DNA of 49,980 nucleotides from a virus. The stretch's first letter is position 1. Every line of letters begins with the position of its first letter. The translations under genes were made by a program, and so were the position numbers. Positions 30,838 through 39,383 of this stretch are shown here, piece by piece. The stretch spans positions 1 to 49,980 of IMG/VR virus record IMGVR_UViG_3300042731_003506; one strand, 5' to 3'. The notes beneath the pieces were generated by a model, which saw nothing but the letters and a program-made list of their open reading frames with translations, was not told the DNA's origin and ran no database searches.

Positions 30838-33240
30838 TTACAGCAGGTCGCCCACCAGCTCCACGCACCTGCAATTGATAATCTCCGCTGCGCTGCCACC
30901 CATCTCGCCAGGGTACAGCAGCCCCGTGGCAGCGAACGCCTGGCTGATTGGGATCATACCCTCGGCCTGGGCATCCAGGTGGCTGGCCCGCACGTTTTCG
31001 TCCAGGGCGGTCAGCCACCCGTGGGTATTGGCCCCCTCCGCCACCATGCTGTCGTGGCGGGCAAACCCGGCAGCCTGCACCACCTCGGTCCTGGCAATCG
31101 TCAGGCTGCGCGATTCCTGGAAGTTAAACACCACCCGCACCCGCTCCTGGAGCTGGCTGGCGGTTTCGCCGTTCACTATGCCCTGCACGAGCTGAGCTTT
31201 AAGGTTATCCCGCAGCGTCTGGTTAGTTTCCTTGACTAAAATCTCCTTTTTAGCCAGGCCCTTCGCCACCTCGGGGCTGGTGACGTCAAACAGCATGGAG
31301 CCCCCGATGCTTTCGCTTAGGCCCTGCCCGGCAGCAATCATGGTGTCCGTGTATATGGGCCTGGTAACAGCACCTAGCCTGGCGTCCCATTGCTCCTGGG
31401 CGAACAGCAGGCTTTCCGCTATGATCTCCGCAGCAGCCACGTCGCCCTGCCTGGCGTCCCGCAGCAGGGCAGCCATAGCCCGCACGTTTTCGTCCAGAGC
31501 GGTGGCTGCGCCCCTGTCCCCGTACCCAGCTATAATGGTGAGCTGGTTCTTGCGCAGGTTGAATAGGTACTTCTTATAAGTAGCGTGGAACCTGCGCTCG
31601 TAGGGCGTCACCAGGTTCACCCACCCCGTCCACTGGCCCTGCTGGGCCTTTGTAATCCGCACCAGCGGTGCGCCGGGCGTACCAGCAGGGGTGGAGCTGA
31701 GCCCCTGCTGGCTTTCAGGAGTGGCGGGAGGTAAGGACCGCCCATCCTGTCCCCGCACGCCCGGCGCTGGCAAAGAAGATCTGGCTGCTGGTGCGGTACC
31801 AGCCTGTTCCTGGGTAGCAGGCTGCGCCTGCTGCCCCTGGTTCTGTTTAGCGTTCGCTGCCTGTATAGCTGCGGGCTCCGTGCCACCTACTCCGGCAGCA
31901 GCCTCCGCAGGTATAACCGTCAGGGGCACCAGGTGGGTGTCGCCCCAGGGCAGCTCATCCATACCCAGCTCCAAACGCTGGTTAATGGCGTTCGGTGGGT
32001 ATGTCATGTCGTAATACTTTTTCGCGTTATCCAGCTTTTCCGCCAGGTCCTCCTGCAAGGCCTCCACCGCGCTAAGGTCGAAGGCCCCCCAATACCTGCC
32101 CCCCTGCACCCATTTAAAGAGCTGCGCCCAATAAATGTTCTCGATCCAGCGCATGACCGGCAGCAGGGCGAGCTGCCAAAATGCTCGCGATTGGACGCGA
32201 GCGTTCGCGTAGTTAACCTGCTCGTATGTGCTGAGCACGGTTAGGGGAACGCGATATAACATCGCGAGTTCCTCGCGAGTAAACTTGCGCTGTACGTTAA
32301 ACTGCATGTCCCGCTGGTTAGTGCCCATTTCCTTGAAGTCGTTCGCGCCCGTCAGCAGCCCAATGCCAAACGCCTGGTCCACGCCCACATGTCGCTCGGC
32401 TATGCCATCGTAAAACGCCTTCCGCTGCTCCTTGTTCATGCCGGGTGGTGCCATTGCCACGCCACCCAGGGTGGCCCCGTTCTGGAAGAAATTGCGGTTA
32501 TAGAGCATCGCGTACCAGTCAGTCTCCGCGCTCACCTGCCCCGCATGGTACGGTGCCAGGCCCCGCAGCAGATTATTAGGGTTAATGAGGCGGGGCCTGA
32601 CCAGCTTATGGTCCTCCACGGGTTTGGGCGTGCCCTTGTCGGTTATGAAGTCCCACCATAGGGGCAGCCCGTTTTCCTTTTGCTTGATGCTGAACCTGTG
32701 CCCCGAATAGGCCCATATTTCCTTCGGTACCTGGGCTACGTTTTCCCTATCCTGCATAAGGCCCACACCCTCGCCGTCCCGCATCATGTATGTAACCACC
32801 GCATTCCAGAATAGGTCGCTGCTGCCCAGCCTGGGGTCGGGGTTATCGAAGAGCGTGGTTAATACGTTGTCGGGGGCCTCCTGGAACTCCTCGGGCCTGG
32901 CCCGGTTTGCCACCAGGTAGCCCAGCTCATTGTACTTGAATCGCTGCTGCTCGAAGCGCAGCCTGGCTGCGCCCCGGCCCTCGCGGGTAGCCCGTGCGCT
33001 GGTGTATATCTTAAAGGGTACGCCCGATATATTATCTCCATAGGCCCGCACGCACGCATTAATCACGCTGTGCTGGGTGTAAGGCTCTACCAGAGGCTCG
33101 CTGGTGTTCATTGCTGCCCTGCGGCTGCTCTTAAAGAACTCCCGGTCGCTTTTGCTTGCCCGCACACCCGCCAGCCACAGGCCCGCACGCTGGCGCAGGG
33201 TTAACGTAGGCATTAATGGTTCCCTGGTCAGTTCAGCCAT
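30838..33240 (-). CDS. portal protein fused to MuF-like head morphogenesis domain
   Basis: The 800-residue protein combines two usual neighbours. Residues about 30-470 are an HK97-type portal: ACVRAYGDNISGVPFKIY, ARVQSRAFWQLALLPVMRW, and NQRLELGMDELPWGD. A Gln/Pro/Ala linker follows (about 485-560). The end is a MuF domain: TIARTEVVQAAGFARHD near 720, then DENVRASHLDAQAEGMIP and EIINCRCVE. The portal is the DNA gate of the head; MuF proteins are minor head proteins needed for assembly. An internal start at 33213 (MPTLTLRQ), with AGGGA upstream, is equally plausible. Confidence 0.9.
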   Translation of the reverse strand: MAELTREPLMPTLTLRQRAGLWLAGVRASKSDREFFKSSRRAAMNTSEPLVEPYTQHSVINACVRAYGDNISGVPFKIYTSARATREGRGAARLRFEQQRFKYNELGYLVANRARPEEFQEAPDNVLTTLFDNPDPRLGSSDLFWNAVVTYMMRDGEGVGLMQDRENVAQVPKEIWAYSGHRFSIKQKENGLPLWWDFITDKGTPKPVEDHKLVRPRLINPNNLLRGLAPYHAGQVSAETDWYAMLYNRNFFQNGATLGGVAMAPPGMNKEQRKAFYDGIAERHVGVDQAFGIGLLTGANDFKEMGTNQRDMQFNVQRKFTREELAMLYRVPLTVLSTYEQVNYANARVQSRAFWQLALLPVMRWIENIYWAQLFKWVQGGRYWGAFDLSAVEALQEDLAEKLDNAKKYYDMTYPPNAINQRLELGMDELPWGDTHLVPLTVIPAEAAAGVGGTEPAAIQAANAKQNQGQQAQPATQEQAGTAPAARSSLPAPGVRGQDGRSLPPATPESQQGLSSTPAGTPGAPLVRITKAQQGQWTGWVNLVTPYERRFHATYKKYLFNLRKNQLTIIAGYGDRGAATALDENVRAMAALLRDARQGDVAAAEIIAESLLFAQEQWDARLGAVTRPIYTDTMIAAGQGLSESIGGSMLFDVTSPEVAKGLAKKEILVKETNQTLRDNLKAQLVQGIVNGETASQLQERVRVVFNFQESRSLTIARTEVVQAAGFARHDSMVAEGANTHGWLTALDENVRASHLDAQAEGMIPISQAFAATGLLYPGEMGGSAAEIINCRCVELVGDLL

Positions 33241-35006
33241 TCGAATGTAACCCCCTGTTCATCCATTATACGGGCAGCCAGCCATTCATAGGTGTCAGCT
33301 AGTCTGTAATGGTCCTCGCCTTTGGTCCAGATATACCGCCCCGCGCCCCTGGCAGCGGCCTTATCCAGCACCCGCACTGGCACCTGCATCTGCGCAAAGA
33401 AGTCAGGCGTGTGCTGAGCCTGGGGGGGCCACCATACCTGCCGGGTGCGGATGGCTGCATAGCTGGCGTCCATCACAGCGGTACGGTTAGCCCGCACCTT
33501 GCGCTGCCCCGTGCGCTGGTTTGTGCTGGCGTCGTAGGGCTTGGTCAGCTCCTGGCTGCCAAACTCGCAGGGCCACACGGGACTGGGGCAGTCTGCTGCA
33601 AACTCCTGAACCTTATGTACCTCGGGCTGGGCGTCGATAACAATTACCGCAGGATGCATCTCGGAAACTAGAGATTGCAGGTCCCCGAAGCCAGCCAGGG
33701 TGCCTATAAACATCGCCACCCGGTGTCCGTCATCGTCGATGTAGGACGCCTTAACATGCAGCACCGCCCCTACATCCACACCCATCACCACGGGATACTC
33801 ATATTCCTCACCATCCACGGTTATGGGCATCCTGGGCCAATCGTTCAGGCCCTTACCCACGCACCGCACCAGGTCGGGCAGGCTCATATAGCTGGCCTGG
33901 GGCAGGTAGTATATGCCTAGCTCCGACTCGTGGAATATTTGCAGCAGGGTTTCGTTATGCTGCGACTTTACAAACGTGTCGAACAGCTCGTGTATGTCTG
34001 CGCTGGCTGTGAACAGTTTGCTGATGTGGTACCCGCTGATGGAGCTTTTGCGCTGGGCCACCCACCTGCCAGGCCCTAGCCTGTTGAATGGCTTGTGGCA
34101 ATGGGAACAAACGGGGCGACCTCGTTTATCCCGCAGGTGCCAGGCCCCGGCATCGTCCTGCTGTACGAAATGCACATACCAGTCCAGGGCCTGCCCCTTA
34201 TTGCAGGACCCGCACTTAACCCGCCACTGTTTACCATCGCTCTGTTCGTATAGCTTGCCCACCGTGTGGTAGGCACCGGGCTTGCGGGGATTGCCTATGC
34301 TCAAGGTGCGCTTGTATTCACTTTCGCTAAGGCGGTCCTTAGCCAGGCCCAGGTTCGCTGGGTTGCATAGGTCCCGCTCATCTACCACCAGCATGTCCGC
34401 TGGAAACTGGCTAAACTCGCCGGGGGTGTTTGTACCCACAAAATGCAGCACGCCCATGCCGAAATGCTTCAAACCCTTAGCATCGCTCGCCTTGCCATCC
34501 AGGGCCTCGCCGGCATCCCACAGACAGGCGCGGTAGTACGCGCTCGTAGCTAGCTGTTTGTCCACCCGGTCCGCCACAAACCGATTCCGTTCGGGGTACC
34601 CTGGCAGGGCATACAGCACACTCTGACCATCCTGGGCTTCGGTGTAGGCCCACACCAGGGCGATCTCGGTTATACCGCACTGCACGCTCTTCTGCACCAC
34701 TACGTCCTGGGCCTGGTCCACGATTATGTCCAGCAGGTAGGGCCTGGCCTCCAGGGATAGGGGCTCGCCCTTTGTATTGGGGTGGTGCTCGAGGTAGGTG
34801 CGCAGGGTAGGGTGGGCAGCGTAGGCGTCAGCCAGGCTCTTGAAGCCCAGGGGACGTATCCACTCCAATTTCTGCTCGGCGTTCAGGATTTCCGCGGATA
34901 GCCCCGGCACCGATATCCCCTGGGCGATTGTATTAACAAACACCTGGCGCAGGTCTAAGCCATCATACTTGCGGGCTGCCCGCATATCAGCTCTGCTGAA
35001 TTGCAT
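33228..35006 (-). CDS. terminase large subunit, GpA family
   Basis: This 592-residue packaging motor starts at MQFSRADMRAARKY, just after the preceding stop. The ATPase part has a GpA-type deviant Walker A (VVQKSVQCGITE near 103-114) and Walker B DMLVVDERDL. A zinc finger of two pairs (CGSC and CSHC) lies between ATPase and nuclease, as in lambda gpA relatives. The nuclease part shows VVMGVDVGA, VIVIDAQPE and an acidic EDHYRLADTYEW end. It cuts and pumps DNA into the head together with the protein encoded upstream. Confidence 0.9.
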   Translation of the reverse strand: MQFSRADMRAARKYDGLDLRQVFVNTIAQGISVPGLSAEILNAEQKLEWIRPLGFKSLADAYAAHPTLRTYLEHHPNTKGEPLSLEARPYLLDIIVDQAQDVVVQKSVQCGITEIALVWAYTEAQDGQSVLYALPGYPERNRFVADRVDKQLATSAYYRACLWDAGEALDGKASDAKGLKHFGMGVLHFVGTNTPGEFSQFPADMLVVDERDLCNPANLGLAKDRLSESEYKRTLSIGNPRKPGAYHTVGKLYEQSDGKQWRVKCGSCNKGQALDWYVHFVQQDDAGAWHLRDKRGRPVCSHCHKPFNRLGPGRWVAQRKSSISGYHISKLFTASADIHELFDTFVKSQHNETLLQIFHESELGIYYLPQASYMSLPDLVRCVGKGLNDWPRMPITVDGEEYEYPVVMGVDVGAVLHVKASYIDDDGHRVAMFIGTLAGFGDLQSLVSEMHPAVIVIDAQPEVHKVQEFAADCPSPVWPCEFGSQELTKPYDASTNQRTGQRKVRANRTAVMDASYAAIRTRQVWWPPQAQHTPDFFAQMQVPVRVLDKAAARGAGRYIWTKGEDHYRLADTYEWLAARIMDEQGVTFEWLN

Positions 35007-35008
35007 GA

Positions 35009-35218
35009 CTATTTGATGCTCCCGCAGGTCGAGCACACCACAAGCTTCTCGCGAACTCCCGTGCTTAGGGTTTCGCGGTATAGGCTGGCTTTGGGGGCGG
35101 CACCCTGGTAAACCTTGCGTGCCTTCTCGAAGTCGCTGGTGCATAGCATCACCACTGAAGCCGTGGTTTCGTCATCATTGTCCAGCACCAGGTACATTAT
35201 ATCATCTAATACTGCCAT
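35009..35218 (-). CDS. small protein with C-terminal CxxC, between terminase genes
   Basis: This 69-residue protein (MAVLDDIMYLVLDNDDE) ends in CSTCGSIK and stops two bases before the large terminase start. LYRETLSTGVREKLVVC is near the C-terminus. One CxxC could bind zinc only as a dimer or with a partner. Its place suggests a packaging accessory; the function is unknown. Confidence 0.65.
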   Translation of the reverse strand: MAVLDDIMYLVLDNDDETTASVVMLCTSDFEKARKVYQGAAPKASLYRETLSTGVREKLVVCSTCGSIK

Positions 35219-35228
35219 TGATCCCTCC

Positions 35229-35840
35229 CTATGCTATAACCACCAAGTTAGCGATGCGCTCGCTTATGCGCTGGCGCACCACAGGGTCCGCCACCTCCTG
35301 ATTAATGATCTGTACCACCTGGTGGGCCAGGGCTGCCACCTGCCTGGCGTTAAGGTTTATTTTCAAACCGTGCTCGATGCGCTCCATCCGCTCGGCAGTC
35401 TTGCCGATGGTCTCCACCATGCCCTTAATGGTGTCTGCGCCGGTGTGCAGAGCCTGAGTCCGCTCATCCTCGCTCCCACCACCCTTAACGGTTTCCACGA
35501 GTCCGGCCAGCAACCCCCGCAGCAGCACCAGCTCTGCGGTCAAGTCCTTAACGCTGTCCAGGGGCACGTCATCAAACTTGGCTATCAAGTCTTCAAACAG
35601 CCCCACCCGATACTGGCTCGCGAGCCCGTGGGTGGTTCTGTCCGGCGGTGCATGGCTGGTGCAGTATTCTTTCCCCGGAGCAGCCCACCTGCTGCACCGC
35701 TGGGTGGGATCACCTTTTAGACGTGCCTTGCACCGACGGGGGTCGTCTCCCTCAGGTACAGGTGCCCCACGTTTGCGCTTGTTAACCTGCCCCGCCCGCT
35801 TGCGCTTGCTGGGCGGGCGTGCGTTCTTTTTTCCAGGCAT
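35229..35840 (-). CDS. zinc-finger helical protein, likely terminase small subunit
   Basis: This 203-residue protein begins MPGKKNARPPSKRKRAG. A zinc-binding motif RRCKARLKG...RCSRW...YCTSH (about 36-63) of a kind common in phage and bacterial DNA-binding proteins follows the basic N-terminus. The rest is helical with a possible coiled coil (VKDLTAELVLLRGLLAGLVE; TAERMERIEHGLKINLNARQ). Two genes upstream of the large terminase is where the DNA-recognition subunit belongs, and helical oligomerisation fits. It is not a classical helix-turn-helix small terminase, so the call is moderate. Confidence 0.65.
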   Translation of the reverse strand: MPGKKNARPPSKRKRAGQVNKRKRGAPVPEGDDPRRCKARLKGDPTQRCSRWAAPGKEYCTSHAPPDRTTHGLASQYRVGLFEDLIAKFDDVPLDSVKDLTAELVLLRGLLAGLVETVKGGGSEDERTQALHTGADTIKGMVETIGKTAERMERIEHGLKINLNARQVAALAHQVVQIINQEVADPVVRQRISERIANLVVIA

Positions 35841-36035
35841 GGCATGGCAAAATCCCACACTCCTACCAGGCCCGCAGGAGGCGGGTTCAGGGGCTATGAT
35901 AACCATGAAAAACGCCTACTAGCAAGGAAAAAATATAACTCCAACCCCTAACCCCCCGATATCGCTACATAACCCAGGACCGCGACTGCCCCCAAAATGC
36001 CACAAGCCTGCACACCCTGGGGGCAGTTTCACGAT

Positions 36036-36242
36036 CTAGGTAGATTTATCGGAGCGGTTATGCTGGTGTCGTGCTATGCGCAGCTTCCAGCATTGTGGAA
36101 ACTGCTCGCTCCCCGCCTTGATCAGTTCGCCCTGCACCACATCACTAATCGTCTGAATCCCTATGGTGTCGTACAGGTACGCAAAGTCCTGATCCGTTTC
36201 CGGAACGATATACAACCCCAAATGACTAATATCAACCCGCAT
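36036..36242 (-). CDS. small hypothetical protein
   Basis: This 68-residue protein starts at MRVDISHLGLYIVPETD, after an AAAGGGGG site; the longer frame to 36347 overlaps the upstream gene and is less likely. It resembles a short mixed alpha/beta domain and is not recognised. Downstream lie about 195 non-coding bases before the terminase block, in which I see no strong element. Confidence 0.6.
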   Translation of the reverse strand: MRVDISHLGLYIVPETDQDFAYLYDTIGIQTISDVVQGELIKAGSEQFPQCWKLRIARHQHNRSDKST

Positions 36243-36256
36243 TTTTATACCCCCTT

Positions 36257-36988
36257 TCATTTTGGTAATAGGCCCACAGCCCACACCGACCTCACATATA
36301 CCCCATGCACCATGCAGGCAGGCAAACGCCCTCGCCATTCCACCCACCGCTCAGCATCACGCCACCTGCTCCCGTTTGCTTTGGCCCGCATCCAGGCCTC
36401 CACGCCACCGCCAGTCACCAGCTCGGCCAATTGTGGTCCACTCATCTCGGTCAAGCGGGCTTCCGTACCATCGCGGTGCATATGCCATCCGGTTTTTACC
36501 CTGGTAGGCATCCATTCTGCCAGCAAGTATATCACATCCAATGGTAGAAGCACCACCCCCACCAGCCCAGCCCCCAATGCTTCCACCAGCTCCCATTCTG
36601 TGGCATAGGTGGCTGTCATCCGTTTTAGTCCATGTATCACATAGGCATAATACACCTGAGGCCTGGTTAGCGGAAACACAACCCCTGTCAGCCCTGCATA
36701 GTTATGCATCTGGTGGTGGTCTATATACCCTTTATAATACCTGCTGCACCCCTTAACCTCCAGCACCAGATCAGACCCCACCTCATCCACACACCACCAT
36801 ACCAAATCTGGCTCAATATCTCCCCCTACATCTTCGCCCAGCTTACCCCCTATTACATGCTGGACATACTGCTCGCAGAAATGGCCCACCACGCACGCTG
36901 CCTGGGTGCTGTCGTTCAGTTCCTTGCCCGCTGCCATTTCAGGGAACAGGAACTGATTATAGTAGTGTTTAACCCACTCTGGCGGCAT
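36257..36988 (-). CDS. putative PD-(D/E)XK nuclease-like protein
   Basis: This 243-residue protein has a candidate restriction-endonuclease core: IEPDLVWWCVDE with Asp near 59, then LVLEVKGC with E and K near 77-79, preceded by FCEQYVQHVIGG, a helix that could carry the first Glu. This is the D...ExK pattern of PD-(D/E)XK enzymes. WRDAERWVEWRGRLPACM near the end is Trp-rich. It could degrade host DNA or trim phage DNA. The motif is short, so other folds are possible. Confidence 0.55.
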   Translation of the reverse strand: MPPEWVKHYYNQFLFPEMAAGKELNDSTQAACVVGHFCEQYVQHVIGGKLGEDVGGDIEPDLVWWCVDEVGSDLVLEVKGCSRYYKGYIDHHQMHNYAGLTGVVFPLTRPQVYYAYVIHGLKRMTATYATEWELVEALGAGLVGVVLLPLDVIYLLAEWMPTRVKTGWHMHRDGTEARLTEMSGPQLAELVTGGGVEAWMRAKANGSRWRDAERWVEWRGRLPACMVHGVYVRSVWAVGLLPK

Positions 36989-37223
36989 CCTCGCACCCCT
37001 CTAAGGGCTTCTGGCAGCAGGGGCATACGCTCACCCGCTCAAATTCCACCTCGCCCTTGCTGGCGAACAGCATATAGGCCGGGTCCCGCGAAGCCTCCTC
37101 CGCTGCCTCCCTAATATCTGCGCTCACCATAACCAGCAGCCTGCCCGCATCGCGCCCCTTGCGAGTACCCGCAGCGGTGTCCAGGACCAGGTATATCTGT
37201 ATCTTCGTCGCCCCGTTCGGCAT
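36969..37223 (-). CDS. small protein with C-terminal zinc-binding cysteines
   Basis: This 84-residue protein starts at the ATG in TGATG overlap with the upstream stop. A beta-alpha N-terminal part (IQIYLVLDTAAGTRKG) leads into a CPCCQKPLEGC cysteine cluster near 67-77. It overlaps the nuclease-like gene downstream by 20 bases. Not recognised. Confidence 0.6.
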   Translation of the reverse strand: MPNGATKIQIYLVLDTAAGTRKGRDAGRLLVMVSADIREAAEEASRDPAYMLFASKGEVEFERVSVCPCCQKPLEGCEDAARVG

Positions 37224-37612
37224 CACAGACCCCCATCGCGCCTGCGCCCTGCAATCACCTCCATAGCCAGGTACACTATGGCATCCAGCAGCTCCGCGTC
37301 CCGCTCCTGTCCGTAGCTCAGGCCATTTGCCTCCGTGATCTTTTTGATAGCCTGGCCCATGGTAAACCCATCACCCACCATAGCCCTCACCTTGAACCCG
37401 TCCTGGTCCTCGAACTTTTCTTCGGAAAGCCCGTGCCGCACCTCGCCCTTGCCCGTGGCCCGCTCCATAGCTTGGTCCAGAACCGTAGCGAGCTCCACAT
37501 AGCTGGGGTGGCGTACCCCTTTTAACTTTTCGCCACAGGTGCTGCACACAGACCATGCAGTTCCCCTAGCTACCGTACTTCCGCACGCCATACAGCTTAA
37601 ATCCTTACCCAT
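37223..37612 (-). CDS. zinc-ribbon protein with possible nucleotide-hydrolase-like helical domain
   Basis: This 129-residue protein starts at MGKDLSCMACGS, with AGGAGG six bases before the ATG; an ATG six bases upstream is too close to that site. CMAC and CSTC form a zinc ribbon. The helical remainder (EKFEDQDGFKVRAMVGDGF and ERDAELLDAIVYLAMEVI) is reminiscent of phage dATP/dGTP diphosphohydrolase N-terminal or MazG-like helices. The resemblance is to the helix pattern only and is weak. Confidence 0.6.
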   Translation of the reverse strand: MGKDLSCMACGSTVARGTAWSVCSTCGEKLKGVRHPSYVELATVLDQAMERATGKGEVRHGLSEEKFEDQDGFKVRAMVGDGFTMGQAIKKITEANGLSYGQERDAELLDAIVYLAMEVIAGRRRDGGL

Positions 37613-37853
37613 CACCATCCTCCTCCCGCAGGCTTACCCTGCGCAGCTCCAGCAAAGGATTATCCTCTGCTGCCCATTTTGCCTGCAACTCACGCATCCG
37701 ACCGTCGTGCTTCTGGCAGGCCTCCCAGTCCCCGACCGGGCCATCCTCGGCGTCGGGGTCTCGCACCCACCACACCTCCCAGCGGGCCACCGAAACCCCC
37801 TGACATGGCCCGCTGCCATCCTTATACATGCAGTCACAAACACCATCAGCCAT
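37605..37853 (-). CDS. small acidic cysteine-containing protein
   Basis: This 82-residue protein begins MADGVCDCMYKDGSGPC at a TGATG overlap with the clamp-like gene. Four cysteines and a His (C-x-C, then C, C near the middle with QKHDGR) could bind a metal. WEVWWVRDPDAEDGPVGDW is Trp-rich. No family recognised. Confidence 0.6.
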   Translation of the reverse strand: MADGVCDCMYKDGSGPCQGVSVARWEVWWVRDPDAEDGPVGDWEACQKHDGRMRELQAKWAAEDNPLLELRRVSLREEDGDG

Positions 37854-38569
37854 CACCGCACCACCTTGCGCCCACGGGCACCCCCGCCCTCATCATCGCT
37901 GCCCCTGCTCATCTTTACCTCCCAATCGCTATCATCCAGCCATTGACCTTTGGTAGTAAGGCCCATTAACAGCCCGACAGCGTGCTGTCCCGTGGCGTAG
38001 TTAATGGCCCGCATCACCATAGCGTCCTGCTCGCCACCGAACTCAATAAACACCGTGTTATCGCCACCAGGGTCGGGGCAGGCTGCATCCAGCACCTTGA
38101 GCAGGGCTATGAGCTTGCGCCTGTTTACCGCTATGCGCCCCCGCACCGCAGCCCCCCGCGCCATGCACACCTTGCTCCTCCAGTCTGGATACTGCCCCAT
38201 CAGGGATGGTGCGCTTACCCGCTGCATCATCTTCTTGCCCGCGGTGCATAGCTCCACCTCGCCCCCCACCGCATCGGTCAGGGCAGCATACTGCATGGCC
38301 TCCGACCCGGCCCCTCGCGGAAGGTTCTTCAAAGCCTGGCGCACCACGTCCGCATCGGCCGTCACACCCCCCGCAGGCACCGCTGCCATCGCGCCCACAT
38401 TAGGAAAATGCACTAGGGACTGGGGGGCGGGTTCCACTGCCAGCATCGCGTGCTTATTGTTCGCCACCGTAGACCCATCGGCAGCAATATGCACCCCGGT
38501 AAATATACCATCCTGCGTATCACCGCTGGCGATCTCCACCACCACCATGTTCGATTTACTTAAAAACAT
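37853..38569 (-). CDS. putative DNA sliding clamp-like protein
   Basis: The 238-residue protein resembles shortened beta-clamp (DnaN-like) proteins. FTGVHIAADGSTVANNKHAMLAV near 23-45 matches the clamp strand pattern with gVhi..dg..vAtd.h.la. GRIAVNRRKLIALLKVLDAA near 144-163 resembles the start of the third clamp domain, and VMRAINYATGQHAVGLLMGL near 185-204 resembles the C-terminal end of clamps (usually LLMPM/PMR). A complete clamp has about 370 residues, so this would be a shortened version. Such a clamp would tether DNA polymerase A. It is the first gene after the AT-rich repeat region. Confidence 0.5.
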   Translation of the reverse strand: MFLSKSNMVVVEIASGDTQDGIFTGVHIAADGSTVANNKHAMLAVEPAPQSLVHFPNVGAMAAVPAGGVTADADVVRQALKNLPRGAGSEAMQYAALTDAVGGEVELCTAGKKMMQRVSAPSLMGQYPDWRSKVCMARGAAVRGRIAVNRRKLIALLKVLDAACPDPGGDNTVFIEFGGEQDAMVMRAINYATGQHAVGLLMGLTTKGQWLDDSDWEVKMSRGSDDEGGGARGRKVVR

Positions 38570-38660
38570 ATACCCCTCCTTATTATTTAGACACCGCCGC
38601 GCTTCTAAAATTATAGCCTACCGTATGCGAAATTTTCTATACCGCATACGAACTCAGCAA

Positions 38661-38690
38661 CCTATAATTAGATATAATTAGGTATAATTA
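38661..38690. repeat. three 10-bp AT-rich iterons
   Basis: CCTATAATTA, GATATAATTA and GGTATAATTA stand head to tail with a period of one helical turn. The opposite strand at about 38742-38770 reads AGGTATAATT and AGATATAATG, so the array is mirrored around the palindrome centred at 38722. Confidence 0.75.
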
Positions 38691-38710
38691 ACCGCGCCCC
38701 ACCCCGCGTC

Positions 38711-38733
38711 GAACATTAAAATTTTTAATGTTC
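38711..38733. repeat. perfect AT-rich palindrome at the centre of the iteron region
   Basis: GAACATTAAAA (38711-38721) and its exact complement TTTTAATGTTC (38723-38733) flank a single T. It could bind a dimeric protein or extrude as a cruciform. Confidence 0.75.
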
Positions 38734-38927
38734 ACCACCCCTTTCATTATATCTAATTATACCTAATTTAGATATAGTTATAGCTCTTAACCATCCGTTT
38801 TCATTACACACCCCGTCAAATGCCCGACAAGGCCCGTTTAGAGCCATGAAGGTGCCAGTATAGCCTATTTTCATAACTGCCCATTTTCATTGATAGTTAT
38901 TTCCGGTTTTCTAAACCTAAACGGGCC

Positions 38928-39383
38928 TTACAAGCCATTACACAGCCCCATTTCATTCCCCCACTCGCCCCTGCATACCTCGTGCCAGACCAAGTCTGCG
39001 ACTTGGTCTGCCCAATTCTCCACGGGCTGCACACCCCTAAAACACTCCACCAGGCGCACATGCTCTTGCCAATAGAAGGGCATATTATCGTCGTCCGATT
39101 CTTTGAATCTGATACACAGTATAGGCTTGCCCCAGGCGTCGGCCATACCCAATTCCCACCACGTTCCGCGGTACCCAGGCACTAAACCCACCACCACCTG
39201 GGCAAACTGGACGCCCATCCTCTCAAGCTGGCACGCCACCTCAATAGGCACCAGTTTATACTCAGCCATCCAATCATAAGTACAAGACCACCCCTTCCTT
39301 ACCAGCGCATCACGGAGGCACTCCACCCGCAACCTATCCTCATCGGTCTCGCTACCCCCTGCCAGATAAAAATTAACTCCCAT
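38928..39383 (-). CDS. nucleoside 2-deoxyribosyltransferase-like protein
   Basis: This 151-residue protein has the family pattern: MGVNFYLAGGSETDEDRL at the N-terminus, a DWM segment near 37-39, QVVVGLVPGYRGTWWELGMA near 62-81 with Glu near 77 in the usual nucleophile position, and GKPILCIRF. Such enzymes swap bases on deoxyribose, and relatives hydrolyse nucleotides. In phages they adjust nucleotide pools or take part in defence and anti-defence. It lies just before the iteron region. Confidence 0.75.
   Translation of the reverse strand: MGVNFYLAGGSETDEDRLRVECLRDALVRKGWSCTYDWMAEYKLVPIEVACQLERMGVQFAQVVVGLVPGYRGTWWELGMADAWGKPILCIRFKESDDDNMPFYWQEHVRLVECFRGVQPVENWADQVADLVWHEVCRGEWGNEMGLCNGL

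Larger units (their letters stand above)
38570..38927. other. AT-rich non-coding region with iterons and palindromes; origin or control region candidate
   Basis: No gene fits in these 358 bases. CGTATGCG (38622-38629) and CGCATACG (38643-38650) form an inverted repeat. TATAATTA recurs at 38663, 38673 and 38683, exactly 10 bases apart. A palindrome with arms GAACATTAAAA lies at 38711-38733. The AT repeats appear again in inverse orientation at 38742-38780. AAGGCCCGTTTAG (38829-38841) is exactly inverted at 38917-38929. The design fits a replication origin or a cooperative operator; no initiator gene is identified. Confidence 0.7.

Noticed and set aside
30827-31018. Longer form of the small basic protein starting at 31018
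   Set aside because: It overlaps the MuF end of the portal gene without a ribosome binding site; the ATG at 30826 has TAAGGAG at correct spacing.
35841-36035. Possible tRNA or packaging site in the gap before the terminase genes
   Set aside because: No cloverleaf pairing or TTCnA arm was found, and no repeat pattern of a cos or pac site was visible by eye.
38661-38780. CRISPR-like repeat array
   Set aside because: The repeats are 10 bases long, contiguous and without spacers, so they are iterons or operator sites.
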